Assembly: GCA_938082635.1 (NCBI GenBank) | Contig: CALLLI010000052.1 | Coordinates: 1-40,795 of the forward strand | Direction: 5' to 3' | Length of the DNA: 40,795 nucleotides | DNA from: an uncultured Verrucomicrobiales bacterium | GTDB lineage: Bacteria > Verrucomicrobiota > Verrucomicrobiia > Verrucomicrobiales > DEV007 | Shown here: piece by piece, positions 15,345-23,600 of the stretch | How the letters are laid out: each line of letters starts with the position of its first letter | How positions within the stretch are numbered: position 1 is the stretch's first letter | Notes under the pieces: generated by a model | Database searches by the model: none | What the model was told of the DNA's origin: nothing | Seen by the model: the letters and a program-made list of their open reading frames with translations, nothing else | Made by a program: the position numbers and the translations under genes

Positions 15345-16166
15345 ATGGCCACTACTGGAAACTTCCTTCATCAACCAGCCTCGCTGGATACCCCTCCATT
15401 CTTCATTCTGGGTCCTTGTGTGATGGAATCTGCGGATTTCACTTGGGAGATGGCCCGGGCGGTCGCTAAGATTGGCGAAGAGCTAGGGGCTCAGGTGGTT
15501 TTCAAGGCCTCGTATGACAAGGCTAACCGAAGTGCCTCATCATCCTTCCGTGGACCAGGCCCCGAGGCCGGGCGCGATCTACTCAAATCCATTCGTGATG
15601 ATTTGAACATCCCAGTCACGACGGATGTCCATACTGCGGAGGAAGCCAGGATCTTGGGTGAAGTCGTCGATCTGGTGCAGATCCCGGCTTTCTTATGTCG
15701 GCAAACGGATCTTATTCAAGCGGCGGCAGAGACTGGCAAGATCGTTAATGTGAAGAAAGGACAGTTCCTTGCTCCCTGGGACATGGCGAACATTGCTGAC
15801 AAGTTAAAGGCGTTTGGTGCTAGTCACTACTATTTCACGGAGCGAGGGACGTCTTTCGGTTACAACACGCTCGTGGCGGACATGCGCGCGCTCTATTGGA
15901 TGCGTGAGGAAGGCCATCCCGTCATCTTTGATGCCACGCACTCGGTTCAGCGTCCAGGTGGCGATGGTAAGACAAGTGGTGGCGACGGCGTGCTCGCGCC
16001 AGTGTTAGCACGTGCGGCTGTGGCTGTCGGATGTGATGGCGTTTTCATGGAAACGCATCCGGATCCTAGCAAAGCGCTTTCGGATGGTCCGAATCAAGTT
16101 TCGCTAACAGAGTTGCCTGGCGTGCTCAAACGTCTCATCACCGTTAACGAAGCCGCTCATGGTTAG
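15345..16166 (+). CDS. kdsA: 3-deoxy-D-manno-octulosonate-8-phosphate synthase
   Basis: A 273-residue enzyme that condenses PEP with arabinose 5-phosphate to make Kdo-8-phosphate, the first committed step to Kdo for lipid A/LPS. The TIM-barrel landmarks are ILGPCVMES (21-29), KASYDKANR, the PRPG-like SSFRGPGPEAG loop, KKGQFLAPWDM, TERGTSFGYN, DATHSVQ and METHPDPSKALSDGPNQ. Cys25 in GPCVMES is the metal-ligand position of the metal-dependent class (Asn in the E. coli enzyme), so this is probably the metal-requiring type. Start ATG 15345 fits the family length; an upstream in-frame codon does not. The next gene overlaps by eight bases, so LPS synthesis and export genes are coupled. Confidence 0.95.
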   Translation: MATTGNFLHQPASLDTPPFFILGPCVMESADFTWEMARAVAKIGEELGAQVVFKASYDKANRSASSSFRGPGPEAGRDLLKSIRDDLNIPVTTDVHTAEEARILGEVVDLVQIPAFLCRQTDLIQAAAETGKIVNVKKGQFLAPWDMANIADKLKAFGASHYYFTERGTSFGYNTLVADMRALYWMREEGHPVIFDATHSVQRPGGDGKTSGGDGVLAPVLARAAVAVGCDGVFMETHPDPSKALSDGPNQVSLTELPGVLKRLITVNEAAHG

Positions 16167-16617
16167 GAGGCTGATCATCATTGGCGTGCTTCTTGGAAGC
16201 ATGCTTGGGGCTCAAGAAGAGGATGCCAGCAGGGACTCTGCTTTGAAGCTTGCCGCGATGGTGCCTCTCAATGTGGCCATCCGCGACTTCAAGATGCCGC
16301 AGTATGGTGAGGATCGTCAGCCTTCTGCGACCATCACCGCTCGGGAAATTCGGCGTATTAGTGATAGCAGGTTCATCCTTGAAGATCTTAGGATCATTCT
16401 CTTCACCGATGGCGTAGAATCCGGAGATATCGTGACCCCCCGAGCGGTCTACGATATCAAACACGACCTTCTCGTCGGGCGAGAGAAAATCAAGATTACC
16501 ACGCCCACAGTGATTTCGGAGGGACGCGGCTTCATCTACCATATTGAATCTCGGAAGTCGGCGATTCTTAGCGAAGTCACGTCGTTGATTCGGTTCGAAA
16601 AACCTGAGAATCCATGA
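16159..16617 (+). CDS. LptC-like periplasmic LPS-export protein
   Basis: A 152-residue protein with a short N-terminal hydrophobic signal or anchor (LIIIGVLLGSMLGAQ). It consists mainly of beta strands with the alternating pattern seen in OstA/LptC folds (SATITAREIRRISDSRFILEDLRIILF, KIKITTPTVISEGRGFIYHI). LptC takes LPS from the LptBFG transporter and passes it to LptA. The assignment rests on fold pattern plus position: it overlaps kdsA by eight bases and is followed 33 bases later by an OstA-like gene, the same order of functions as the kds-lptC-lptA loci of other Gram-negatives. Sequence conservation is low, so a divergent OstA-like protein is the alternative. Confidence 0.6.
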   Translation: MVRRLIIIGVLLGSMLGAQEEDASRDSALKLAAMVPLNVAIRDFKMPQYGEDRQPSATITAREIRRISDSRFILEDLRIILFTDGVESGDIVTPRAVYDIKHDLLVGREKIKITTPTVISEGRGFIYHIESRKSAILSEVTSLIRFEKPENP

Positions 16618-16650
16618 AATACTATTGCCTCTAAATCCGTCTAAAATCTT

Positions 16651-17478
16651 ATGAAACGTCTACTACCCTGTTGCATTGCCCTTGCCACCGCGTCCTGCTT
16701 GATGGCGCAAGATGAGGTGTCCGAAGATGAGAAGGAAGATTTCAAGCTCTTAAAGAGTTTGGTTGAGGTGCTCGACAAGGCATCACTGAGTGATGTGCTT
16801 GAGGATAGGAAGCGTCTGCAGGATTTAGATTTGAACGATCTTCCTGGGGCGAAGGAGATAGTGAAGGAGGAACTTCAGAAGCTCCAAGCGAGCGGTGTTA
16901 TCCCAATTGAGGCGATCCGTAACGCTGTGGAAGGAGGCCTCGAAGGCAGGGAAGAAACCGGAAGTTCTAGTGACTTGTTAGGGCCTGAGCCGAAGAAAGG
17001 TCTGAAGGTAGCTGAAGAAGAGGTAGGCGGTTGGCTGACGGTGGAGAACTCCAAATCCATGGTCTTTGATCAGGTGAAAAGCACGATGGTTTGCGAAGGG
17101 GATGTGCTAGTGACAGACAAAGGTGACGGGGTTGAGAATCCGTTCTCGTTGCGCTGCGATAAACTTGTGGTTCATTTTAAAGTAAATGAAGAGGGTGAAC
17201 GTGACCTCAGCTCTGCGATGGCCACGGGGCGCATGGTAGTGATCAATGGCTCCAATGAGAAGGGCGAGCCTCTGGAAGCCAGATGCAAGGAGGCAGTCTT
17301 TAGAGACAAGACGATTATCTTGAGAGGCTGGCCGGAGCTGACAATGCCTGATGGCTTCATCAAAGCTCAGGACATTGATGCCTACATTGTGGCGACCACA
17401 GATAAGGGCAGCAGCGAATTCACTCCTCACGGGGCCTTTCAGACCAAGTTTCTGAAGACCGCAGAGGACGAGAAGTAG
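16651..17478 (+). CDS. LptA/OstA-like periplasmic protein with acidic N-terminal extension
   Basis: A 275-residue protein with a signal peptide (MKRLLPCCIALATASCLMAQ). Residues 21-125 are strongly acidic and helical (DEVSEDEKEDFKLLKSLVEV...), which is not part of classic LptA (about 185 residues). The C-terminal 140 residues carry the OstA pattern: MVFDQVKSTMVCEGDVLVTD, then SLRCDKLVVHF, ATGRMVVI, LEARCKEAVFRDKTIIL and FIKAQDIDAYI. These are the repeated short strands that build the beta-jellyroll bridging LPS across the periplasm. Its place after kdsA and the LptC-like gene supports LPS export. The role of the acidic extension is unknown. The gene is convergent with agmatine deiminase, six bases apart. 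Confidence 0.65.
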   Translation: MKRLLPCCIALATASCLMAQDEVSEDEKEDFKLLKSLVEVLDKASLSDVLEDRKRLQDLDLNDLPGAKEIVKEELQKLQASGVIPIEAIRNAVEGGLEGREETGSSSDLLGPEPKKGLKVAEEEVGGWLTVENSKSMVFDQVKSTMVCEGDVLVTDKGDGVENPFSLRCDKLVVHFKVNEEGERDLSSAMATGRMVVINGSNEKGEPLEARCKEAVFRDKTIILRGWPELTMPDGFIKAQDIDAYIVATTDKGSSEFTPHGAFQTKFLKTAEDEK

Positions 17479-17484
17479 CGATTA

Positions 17485-18540
17485 CTATCCGCTCGCCGGT
17501 TGCTGCTGGGAAATGCAGTGTAGGGCACCTCCTTCTTCGACGATATCCAGGCAAGAAATAGGGATGATTTTCCGGCCGGGAAAGAGTTCGCCCAAGATGC
17601 CGCAACCTTGAGTGTCACCACGTTTTTGATCGAACGTAGGCACAAGAACGGCGGTGTTTAGAATCAGGAAGTTCACGTAACTCGCCGGTAAGACAGGTAG
17701 CCGCCAACCAGGGACTTCACAGGCTTGGGGAAGGGGAATCTCGATGATCTCGAATTTGGAACCCTCCGGTGTCCGCATGTCCTGAAGTCGCTCACGATTC
17801 TCGTGCAGCATGCGATGATTCGAGTTCTTATTATCGCGTTCCCAGGAAAGGACAATGGTCGTATCGTCTACGAAGCGGGCGATGTCATCGATGTGGCCAT
17901 CGGTGTCGTCTCCTTCGATGCCTTGGCCTAACCAATTCACTTCGGTGATGCCTAACGTTTCCTTGAGCCGGGCTTCAATCTCGTAGCGACCGAGATCGGG
18001 GTTGCGGTTAGGATTGAGCAGAACCGCCTCTGTGGTGAGAAGCTGACCGCGGCTGTTCACTTCAATGGAGCCACCTTCTAGGACCATATCGCTTTGGAAG
18101 AGGGGGAGCTCTAACGTTTCTGCGATTCGCGAGGGGATGGTGTTGTCGAGATCGTAGGGTTCAAACTTGTCGCCCCAGCCATTGAACCCCCAATCAGTTA
18201 CGGCCAGGCTGCCGTTCTCGCGGTGTTTCACGAAGATCGGTCCGTGGTCGCGGCACCAGACGTCATCATTGGGATGCGCATAGAGCTGCACACGATCCAT
18301 GTCGGCGTTTGCATCGTTGAGGGCTTGTTTGATCCGATCGTGAGCCTGAGCTGCTGCATTGATCCGGACAGTTTCGTGCCGAGTGATCGCTGTCGCGGTA
18401 TTGGCGAATTGTCGTTCGATAACGGCGCCTTTGCTAGGCCAAGACTCTGGATGTGAGGGCCACGATAGCCAGATGGCCTCTTGCGGCTCCCATTCTGCGG
18501 GCATGCGAAAGCCCTGCTCTTTGGGAGAAGTCGGGGTCAT
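17485..18540 (-). CDS. aguA: Agmatine deiminase (PAD_porph family)
   Basis: A 351-residue enzyme that converts agmatine to N-carbamoylputrescine and ammonia, a step of plant/bacterial-type polyamine synthesis. The active-site landmarks of the guanidine-modifying fold are present: NDDVWCRDHGP (91-101, Asp98), LEGGS (154-158, Glu155), GDDTDGHIDD (210-219, His216) and the nucleophile Cys342 in EEGGALHCISQQ. The length matches the family. The ATG lies inside the ATGA that ends the upstream RGG-like gene, implying translational coupling. No N-carbamoylputrescine amidase (aguB) or arginine decarboxylase is adjacent, so the rest of the pathway must be elsewhere. Confidence 0.93.
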   Translation of the reverse strand: MTPTSPKEQGFRMPAEWEPQEAIWLSWPSHPESWPSKGAVIERQFANTATAITRHETVRINAAAQAHDRIKQALNDANADMDRVQLYAHPNDDVWCRDHGPIFVKHRENGSLAVTDWGFNGWGDKFEPYDLDNTIPSRIAETLELPLFQSDMVLEGGSIEVNSRGQLLTTEAVLLNPNRNPDLGRYEIEARLKETLGITEVNWLGQGIEGDDTDGHIDDIARFVDDTTIVLSWERDNKNSNHRMLHENRERLQDMRTPEGSKFEIIEIPLPQACEVPGWRLPVLPASYVNFLILNTAVLVPTFDQKRGDTQGCGILGELFPGRKIIPISCLDIVEEGGALHCISQQQPASG

Positions 18541-20510
18541 GCTTGGACACGCTTGGCACGCGCGAGGCGAGCTCCCCGTGCCGCTGCGAGGGTGCGGCGA
18601 CGAACAGGCGCAGGGGCGGCTGATTCTTCACGCCGTGCCTTGCGTCGCTTGAGCTTGAGCGTGGCCACCCGAGTCCGTAGACGCTGTGCTGGAGATTTGG
18701 TGCGTTTGCGCGCGCGCTTGCGTGGAGAGCGCTTTCGCGCCTTCTTCTTTGCCTTGGGCTTCGCTTCCCCTTTGGCGGGATTCGCTTCCCCTTGGGTAGG
18801 CTTTGCGGTTTTCTTAGCTGGGGGCAGAGGGGACTTGAGTGAACCTAAGCGGAGTTCGCCATTGCTAAACTCAATGACGTAGCCCTCACGAATAAGCCAG
18901 CGGAGGTCTTTGAGGAAGTCGATCTCTTCGGGAGTCGGCTCTGTTCCTTCGCGGGCGGCGGCATTGGGGACCAGTGCCGTGACCAATTTGTTCAGGTCCT
19001 GCTTCTCATTGTCGCGGATGAATTGGGTAATGGCCCTGATGCGTGGTGACACATCAAGCTTTGCTCCCAATGGCCGTGGGCGTGAGCGCGCCACATAGAT
19101 CTCTTTCTTTCCTAGCTTGAAGAAACGTAAGCCCGCTTTTTCTAACATCGGGCTAATGTTACGCACCATAGGCATGGGCAAACGCTGTTGGCGCTCGGCG
19201 TTTCTGGTCAGCATGCTATGAAGTGCCCCTGAAACGAGCTTGGCAGGAATAGTGCCAGGAACTGTGGACGACTTCACCTTTACGAAAGCTTCCTTTCCGT
19301 GGGACTCAAGGAAGTGTTTCTCCGCTTCGGCCTTGGACTTAAACATCGGCGCGTCAGCAAGAATTTCGATCTCAGCGCTGGGAGCTTCTTCTGCAGGCGG
19401 CGCCGGTGCGGCTTCTTCTTCAGCAGGCGGCGCGGCCTCTTCCATAGGTGCCGCTTCCGCAGGCGTCGCTGTTTCTTCTACGACGTCAGCAGGTGGCGCT
19501 GTATCTGCTGCGGGAGTGACGTCCGCATCAGTGACTGGCGCTGCTTTTTCACTCTTTGGAGCATCGTCAGTCTTTGGGGCTTCTTCCGCAAGGTCCTTGA
19601 TGTAGATGTACTGAGTGGATTTGGTGAGCGAGTTCTTCCATTTCTCAATGGTTTCTTCGTCACGCACCATCTGGATCTTGCGCTTGTAGCCGTCGATGTG
19701 CATTCGGCTGAACTTGCGCTGGTGCAAGTCCACCAGGTTCTTCTGATAGGAATGGAAGTTCGGAGGGCCTAACAAAGCACCGGAAAGTCCGCAAACCGCG
19801 ATCACTGTGAAGTTGCCTTTAGGTGGTTCTACTTCGATCTCCTGCTTCTTGTAGTACTTTGAGAAGAGCGGCGTATTTGAGAAGTGCCTTACGGCTTCGC
19901 CCATGGATAGCCATAGTGAACGGTCCAATCGGCACTCGACGAGTTGCACTTGGGTTGCTTCTGGCTTCGTCGTGAATTTTGCGTGGTAGCGCTCAGGGCC
20001 GCCGAGACTGAGACGGGCAAGATCGAAGATCGGGTAAGAACGGCCCGTCATCTTGATCTGTTTGGCCACGGCTTCTACGCCTGCCTGATCTGGTAGAAGT
20101 TCTATGTCGACCAACTCATACAATGGCGGCCGGTCAGGATGCTGTTGACGGTCTTGGCTGGGGGCTTGGCCAGGTCCCCTGCCTTGGCCACCGCGGCGTG
20201 GGCCACGATCACCACTTTGCTGGCGTCGATCTCCTTGAGGCTTGTTGCCACCACTTGCAGGGCCACCGCCTTGACGGCGATCTCCTTGCGGGCGGGGTGG
20301 GCGATCGCCGCGTTGTTGACCTTGGCCGCCTCCTCCGGGACCGCGTGGACCACGGTTTCCGCCTCCACCACCTCCATCACGGCGTGGTTTGCGATCATCT
20401 CTAGAATCCTTGCCTTCAAACGCGGCGAACGGATTGGGTTTGTCCAAGGCGTCAATCCACTGTGGCTTGAGTTGTAGGTCGGCAAGATCGATGGGGCCAG
20501 AGTCACTCAT
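18537..20510 (-). CDS. Conserved PVC-type protein with Gly/Arg-rich N-terminus and Lys/Arg-rich tail, putative RNA-binding
   Basis: A 657-residue protein starting at ATG 20510; the 52-residue in-frame extension to 20666 overlaps the divergent gene and looks non-coding. The parts in order are: a short head; a Gly/Arg/Gln-rich stretch (about 45-130, RGG/RGP repeats); a first globular domain (about 130-310) with YPIFDLARL, GALLGPPNFHSYQ and KFSRMHIDGYKRKI; and a Pro/Ala/Glu-rich spacer (about 320-390). A second domain follows (about 395-590: TVPGTIPAKLVSGALHSML, IRAITQFIRDN, DLRWLIREGYVIEF, winged-helix-like at its end). The tail is very basic with SPRKRARKRTKSP-type repeats. RGG and Lys/Arg tails usually bind RNA. 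No named function is known to me. Translation appears coupled to agmatine deiminase (ATGA, 18537-18540). Confidence 0.7.
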   Translation of the reverse strand: MSDSGPIDLADLQLKPQWIDALDKPNPFAAFEGKDSRDDRKPRRDGGGGGGNRGPRGPGGGGQGQQRGDRPPRPQGDRRQGGGPASGGNKPQGDRRQQSGDRGPRRGGQGRGPGQAPSQDRQQHPDRPPLYELVDIELLPDQAGVEAVAKQIKMTGRSYPIFDLARLSLGGPERYHAKFTTKPEATQVQLVECRLDRSLWLSMGEAVRHFSNTPLFSKYYKKQEIEVEPPKGNFTVIAVCGLSGALLGPPNFHSYQKNLVDLHQRKFSRMHIDGYKRKIQMVRDEETIEKWKNSLTKSTQYIYIKDLAEEAPKTDDAPKSEKAAPVTDADVTPAADTAPPADVVEETATPAEAAPMEEAAPPAEEEAAPAPPAEEAPSAEIEILADAPMFKSKAEAEKHFLESHGKEAFVKVKSSTVPGTIPAKLVSGALHSMLTRNAERQQRLPMPMVRNISPMLEKAGLRFFKLGKKEIYVARSRPRPLGAKLDVSPRIRAITQFIRDNEKQDLNKLVTALVPNAAAREGTEPTPEEIDFLKDLRWLIREGYVIEFSNGELRLGSLKSPLPPAKKTAKPTQGEANPAKGEAKPKAKKKARKRSPRKRARKRTKSPAQRLRTRVATLKLKRRKARREESAAPAPVRRRTLAAARGARLARAKRVQA

Positions 20511-20664
20511 GCATGTATTTGGGTCGGTTTTGAGCCGTGGGAGTAAGCTGATATACAACGCTTGGCAACCATAATCCAAGTCGAAGAATCGGCTGTTTTT
20601 AGAGTGGGCAAACCCTAGTGTTCTGTTGTAAAATATTAGTTGCCTGCAATTCAACCCCTTTAAC

Positions 20665-23600
20665 ATGCGTTACCTACTCCCTCTGCACCTGACCTTCTTC
20701 GCTGGACTCCTCCTGTCAGCCCAAGCCCAACTCACGATTAGCGAGGTCGTCGCCATCGCCGTAGCCGATGAGCGTGGCGACGAACCGGAAGAGTATCAAG
20801 ACGAAGATGGTGACGTTTCTGACATCATCGAGATTCACAATGCCGGTACGGAGACCGTATCGTTGGATGGCTACACGCTCACGGACAGAGAGAACAATCT
20901 CAAGAAGTGGAGCTTCTCAAGCAATCAGAAGATCGAGGCGGGCGAGTATCTCCTGGTCTATGCCTCGGGAAAGAATAAGACCGGGCTCTTCGTGAGTACC
21001 CCGCACACGAATTTCACGCTTAACCGCCATGGTGAGTACCTCGCGCTAGTGGATCCGGAAGGTGAAGTGATCGATTCGTTCGATCCTTTACCCAAGATGT
21101 TTGACCAAATCTCCTATGGTCATGAAGGCTACATGAAACACCCTACGCTAGGTGAGGCCAATAGCAGTACGCTTGGTTTGCCTAGCACTGGCGTCAAGTT
21201 TGAAACTAAGAGTCAGACCTTCACGGATCCGATTACCGTGGAGCTATCGGCCTCTAATCTTCCCGAGGGTGCTTATATCGGCTACACGACGAGTCGTGCT
21301 GTCCCTGAGGACTCTCTCTTCACGCCACCAAAGCGCTATGAGGGGCCTATCACGATTGAGTCGACCACACAGATCCGTGCACGTGTCTTTGAGGATGGAA
21401 AGTTGCCAAGCGAGGTGGAGACCGAAACCTACATTAAAGTGACCGATGAGTTGAAAGGTTGGAGTTCGGATCTTCCTGTCATGATTCTTGATAATGATGG
21501 GGAACGCCTACCGACGAAGACGCGTTTCGTTCCCTCTTCATGGATGATCCTAGAGCCACAAGCGACTGCCGAGGGCGGCGAGAAGCGAACGGGCATCGCG
21601 CAAGAAGCGGCCATGCACACGCGGGCTGGCATGCGTTCCCGTGGATCAAGTACTTCGGGCAACGCCAAGCGTTCTCTCGCGATTGAGTCTTGGTTTGATG
21701 ACGCAAACTGGGCCGACAAAGACATAACGCCGTTAGGGTTACCTGCGGATTCTGACTGGGTTCTTAGCGGGCGGATGGTGTTTGATCGCGCGCTCATGCG
21801 GAATCCCTTCATGTATGAAATGTTTCGGCAAATGGGCGGCTGGGCACCGCGCACGCGCTTTGTCGAAGTCTATATGAACCTCGATGGCGATGACTTGGAG
21901 GAGTCCGACTATTTTGGGGTCTATGCCTTCATGGAGAAGATTAAGATTTCCGATGATCGCGTTCAGATCGAGGAAGCGGATGCTGGCGATGACGGAGGCT
22001 ACGTTGTGAAAGTGGACCGGACAAGCGGCGCTGGTGGCGACAAGTCGTTCTCCGCTGGCGGTGACACCTTTGTCTGGGTGGAACCTCAGGGGTCTGCGGT
22101 TACGAATCAGCAGAACAGTGGATTGAGGGGCTACATGCAAGACGCCATCGATGCAATGACGGGCGATGATCCAGAGAATCCGAAGACAGGCTATCGTGCG
22201 TACATCGACACGGGGTCATGGATTGACGAATATCTGGCACGCACCCTCACACGCGACCCTGATGGGCTGCGTTTGAGCACCTACCTTTACCAGCCGATCA
22301 ATGGAAAGCTCTTTTATAGTCCGATTTGGGATTTTGATAGAACGATGGGTTGTGACTCTGATACCAGAGCTCGAGATCCTAAGGCTTGGGTGAGCTACTT
22401 TGCAACCCAGGGCATGTGGAAGAATCTCTTAGGCTCTGGTGTGAACCGCAAGGGTGGCGAGGCTAAGATGCCAGAGTTCTGGCAAGAGTGGATTGATCGC
22501 TATCACGAGCTGCGTCGTACGGTTTGGCGCGAAGAGAACATGCATGGCATCATTGATTCTATGGCGGCAGAGATTCGCGAAGCCCAAGCGCGGAATTTCG
22601 AACGCTGGACAGGCACGCGCCCTCCAGGTGATCGATCGGGCGTCGAGTTCAATGGTGGAGACGACACTTGGGAAGGTGAGGTCGTGCACTTAAAGGGATG
22701 GCTCAGTGCTAGGGTCGATTGGATGGACGCACAGTTTGTGACTCAACCTTCGATCGAGAATTCTGGAATTGTCGCTTCAGGTGAAAGTGTTATAGTCAGG
22801 AATGGTGGCACCCTGTTCTCGCCACAGGAAGCGTGGTACACGATGGATGGCACGGATCCAAGAGCACTTGGTGGTGAAGTTAGTCCGGCAGCGATTATGG
22901 CGGGCAAGAGCATCGCGCCGACCGAGAGTATGAATATCATCATGCGAGCTAAGCGTGATGACCAATGGTCCGGTCCTATCAAGGCGGCCATCGTGGTGGA
23001 CGGTGAGCTCGCTACCTCGGAGAACCTTCTCATTTCAGAGATCATGTACCATCCTAGAGATGGACAGATGTCAGAAGAAGCGCTCGGTTTCTTCCATGAA
23101 GACCTCTTCGAGTTCATCGAGTTGGCTAACGTTAGTGACAAGGCTGTGTCTCTCAAAGACGTGGCGTTTACGGATGGGATCTCCTACAGCTTCCAGGAAG
23201 CTGACCAGCAAATGTTGGCACCAGGTGAGCGTCTGGTAGTTGTTTCTGATGATCAGGCCTTTGCCGCTCGCTATGGCGCGGATACACCAATCGCGGGTGA
23301 GTTTGTAGGGCAGTTGAGCAATTCTGGAGAGAAGCTCACGCTAAAGCAGGGGGAAACACTGCTGCATGAGTTTGCCTATAATGACAGGGCTCCATGGCCG
23401 GAGACACCAGACCAGTATGGTTTCTCCCTGGCGCTGAGTTCAGCGAAGACGGGGACCGACCTTTCTGATCCCGGCCAATGGACGGTCGACACCTCGACGC
23501 GAGGAGGTTCTCCAGGAACAGCTGGCGATACACCTCCTGCCATTGTTGTGAACGAGATCCTGTCCAATTCGGGCACTGAAGACAGTGACGCGATTGAACT

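Noticed and set aside
19240..19772. Ala/Ser- and Arg/Cys-rich plus-strand frames opposite the RGG-like gene
   Set aside because: They are shadows of the Pro/Ala/Glu-rich spacer; low complexity keeps several frames open.
20511..20666. 52-residue N-terminal extension of the RGG-like protein
   Set aside because: It overlaps the start of the divergent CotH gene and has a different composition; ATG 20510 is a better start.
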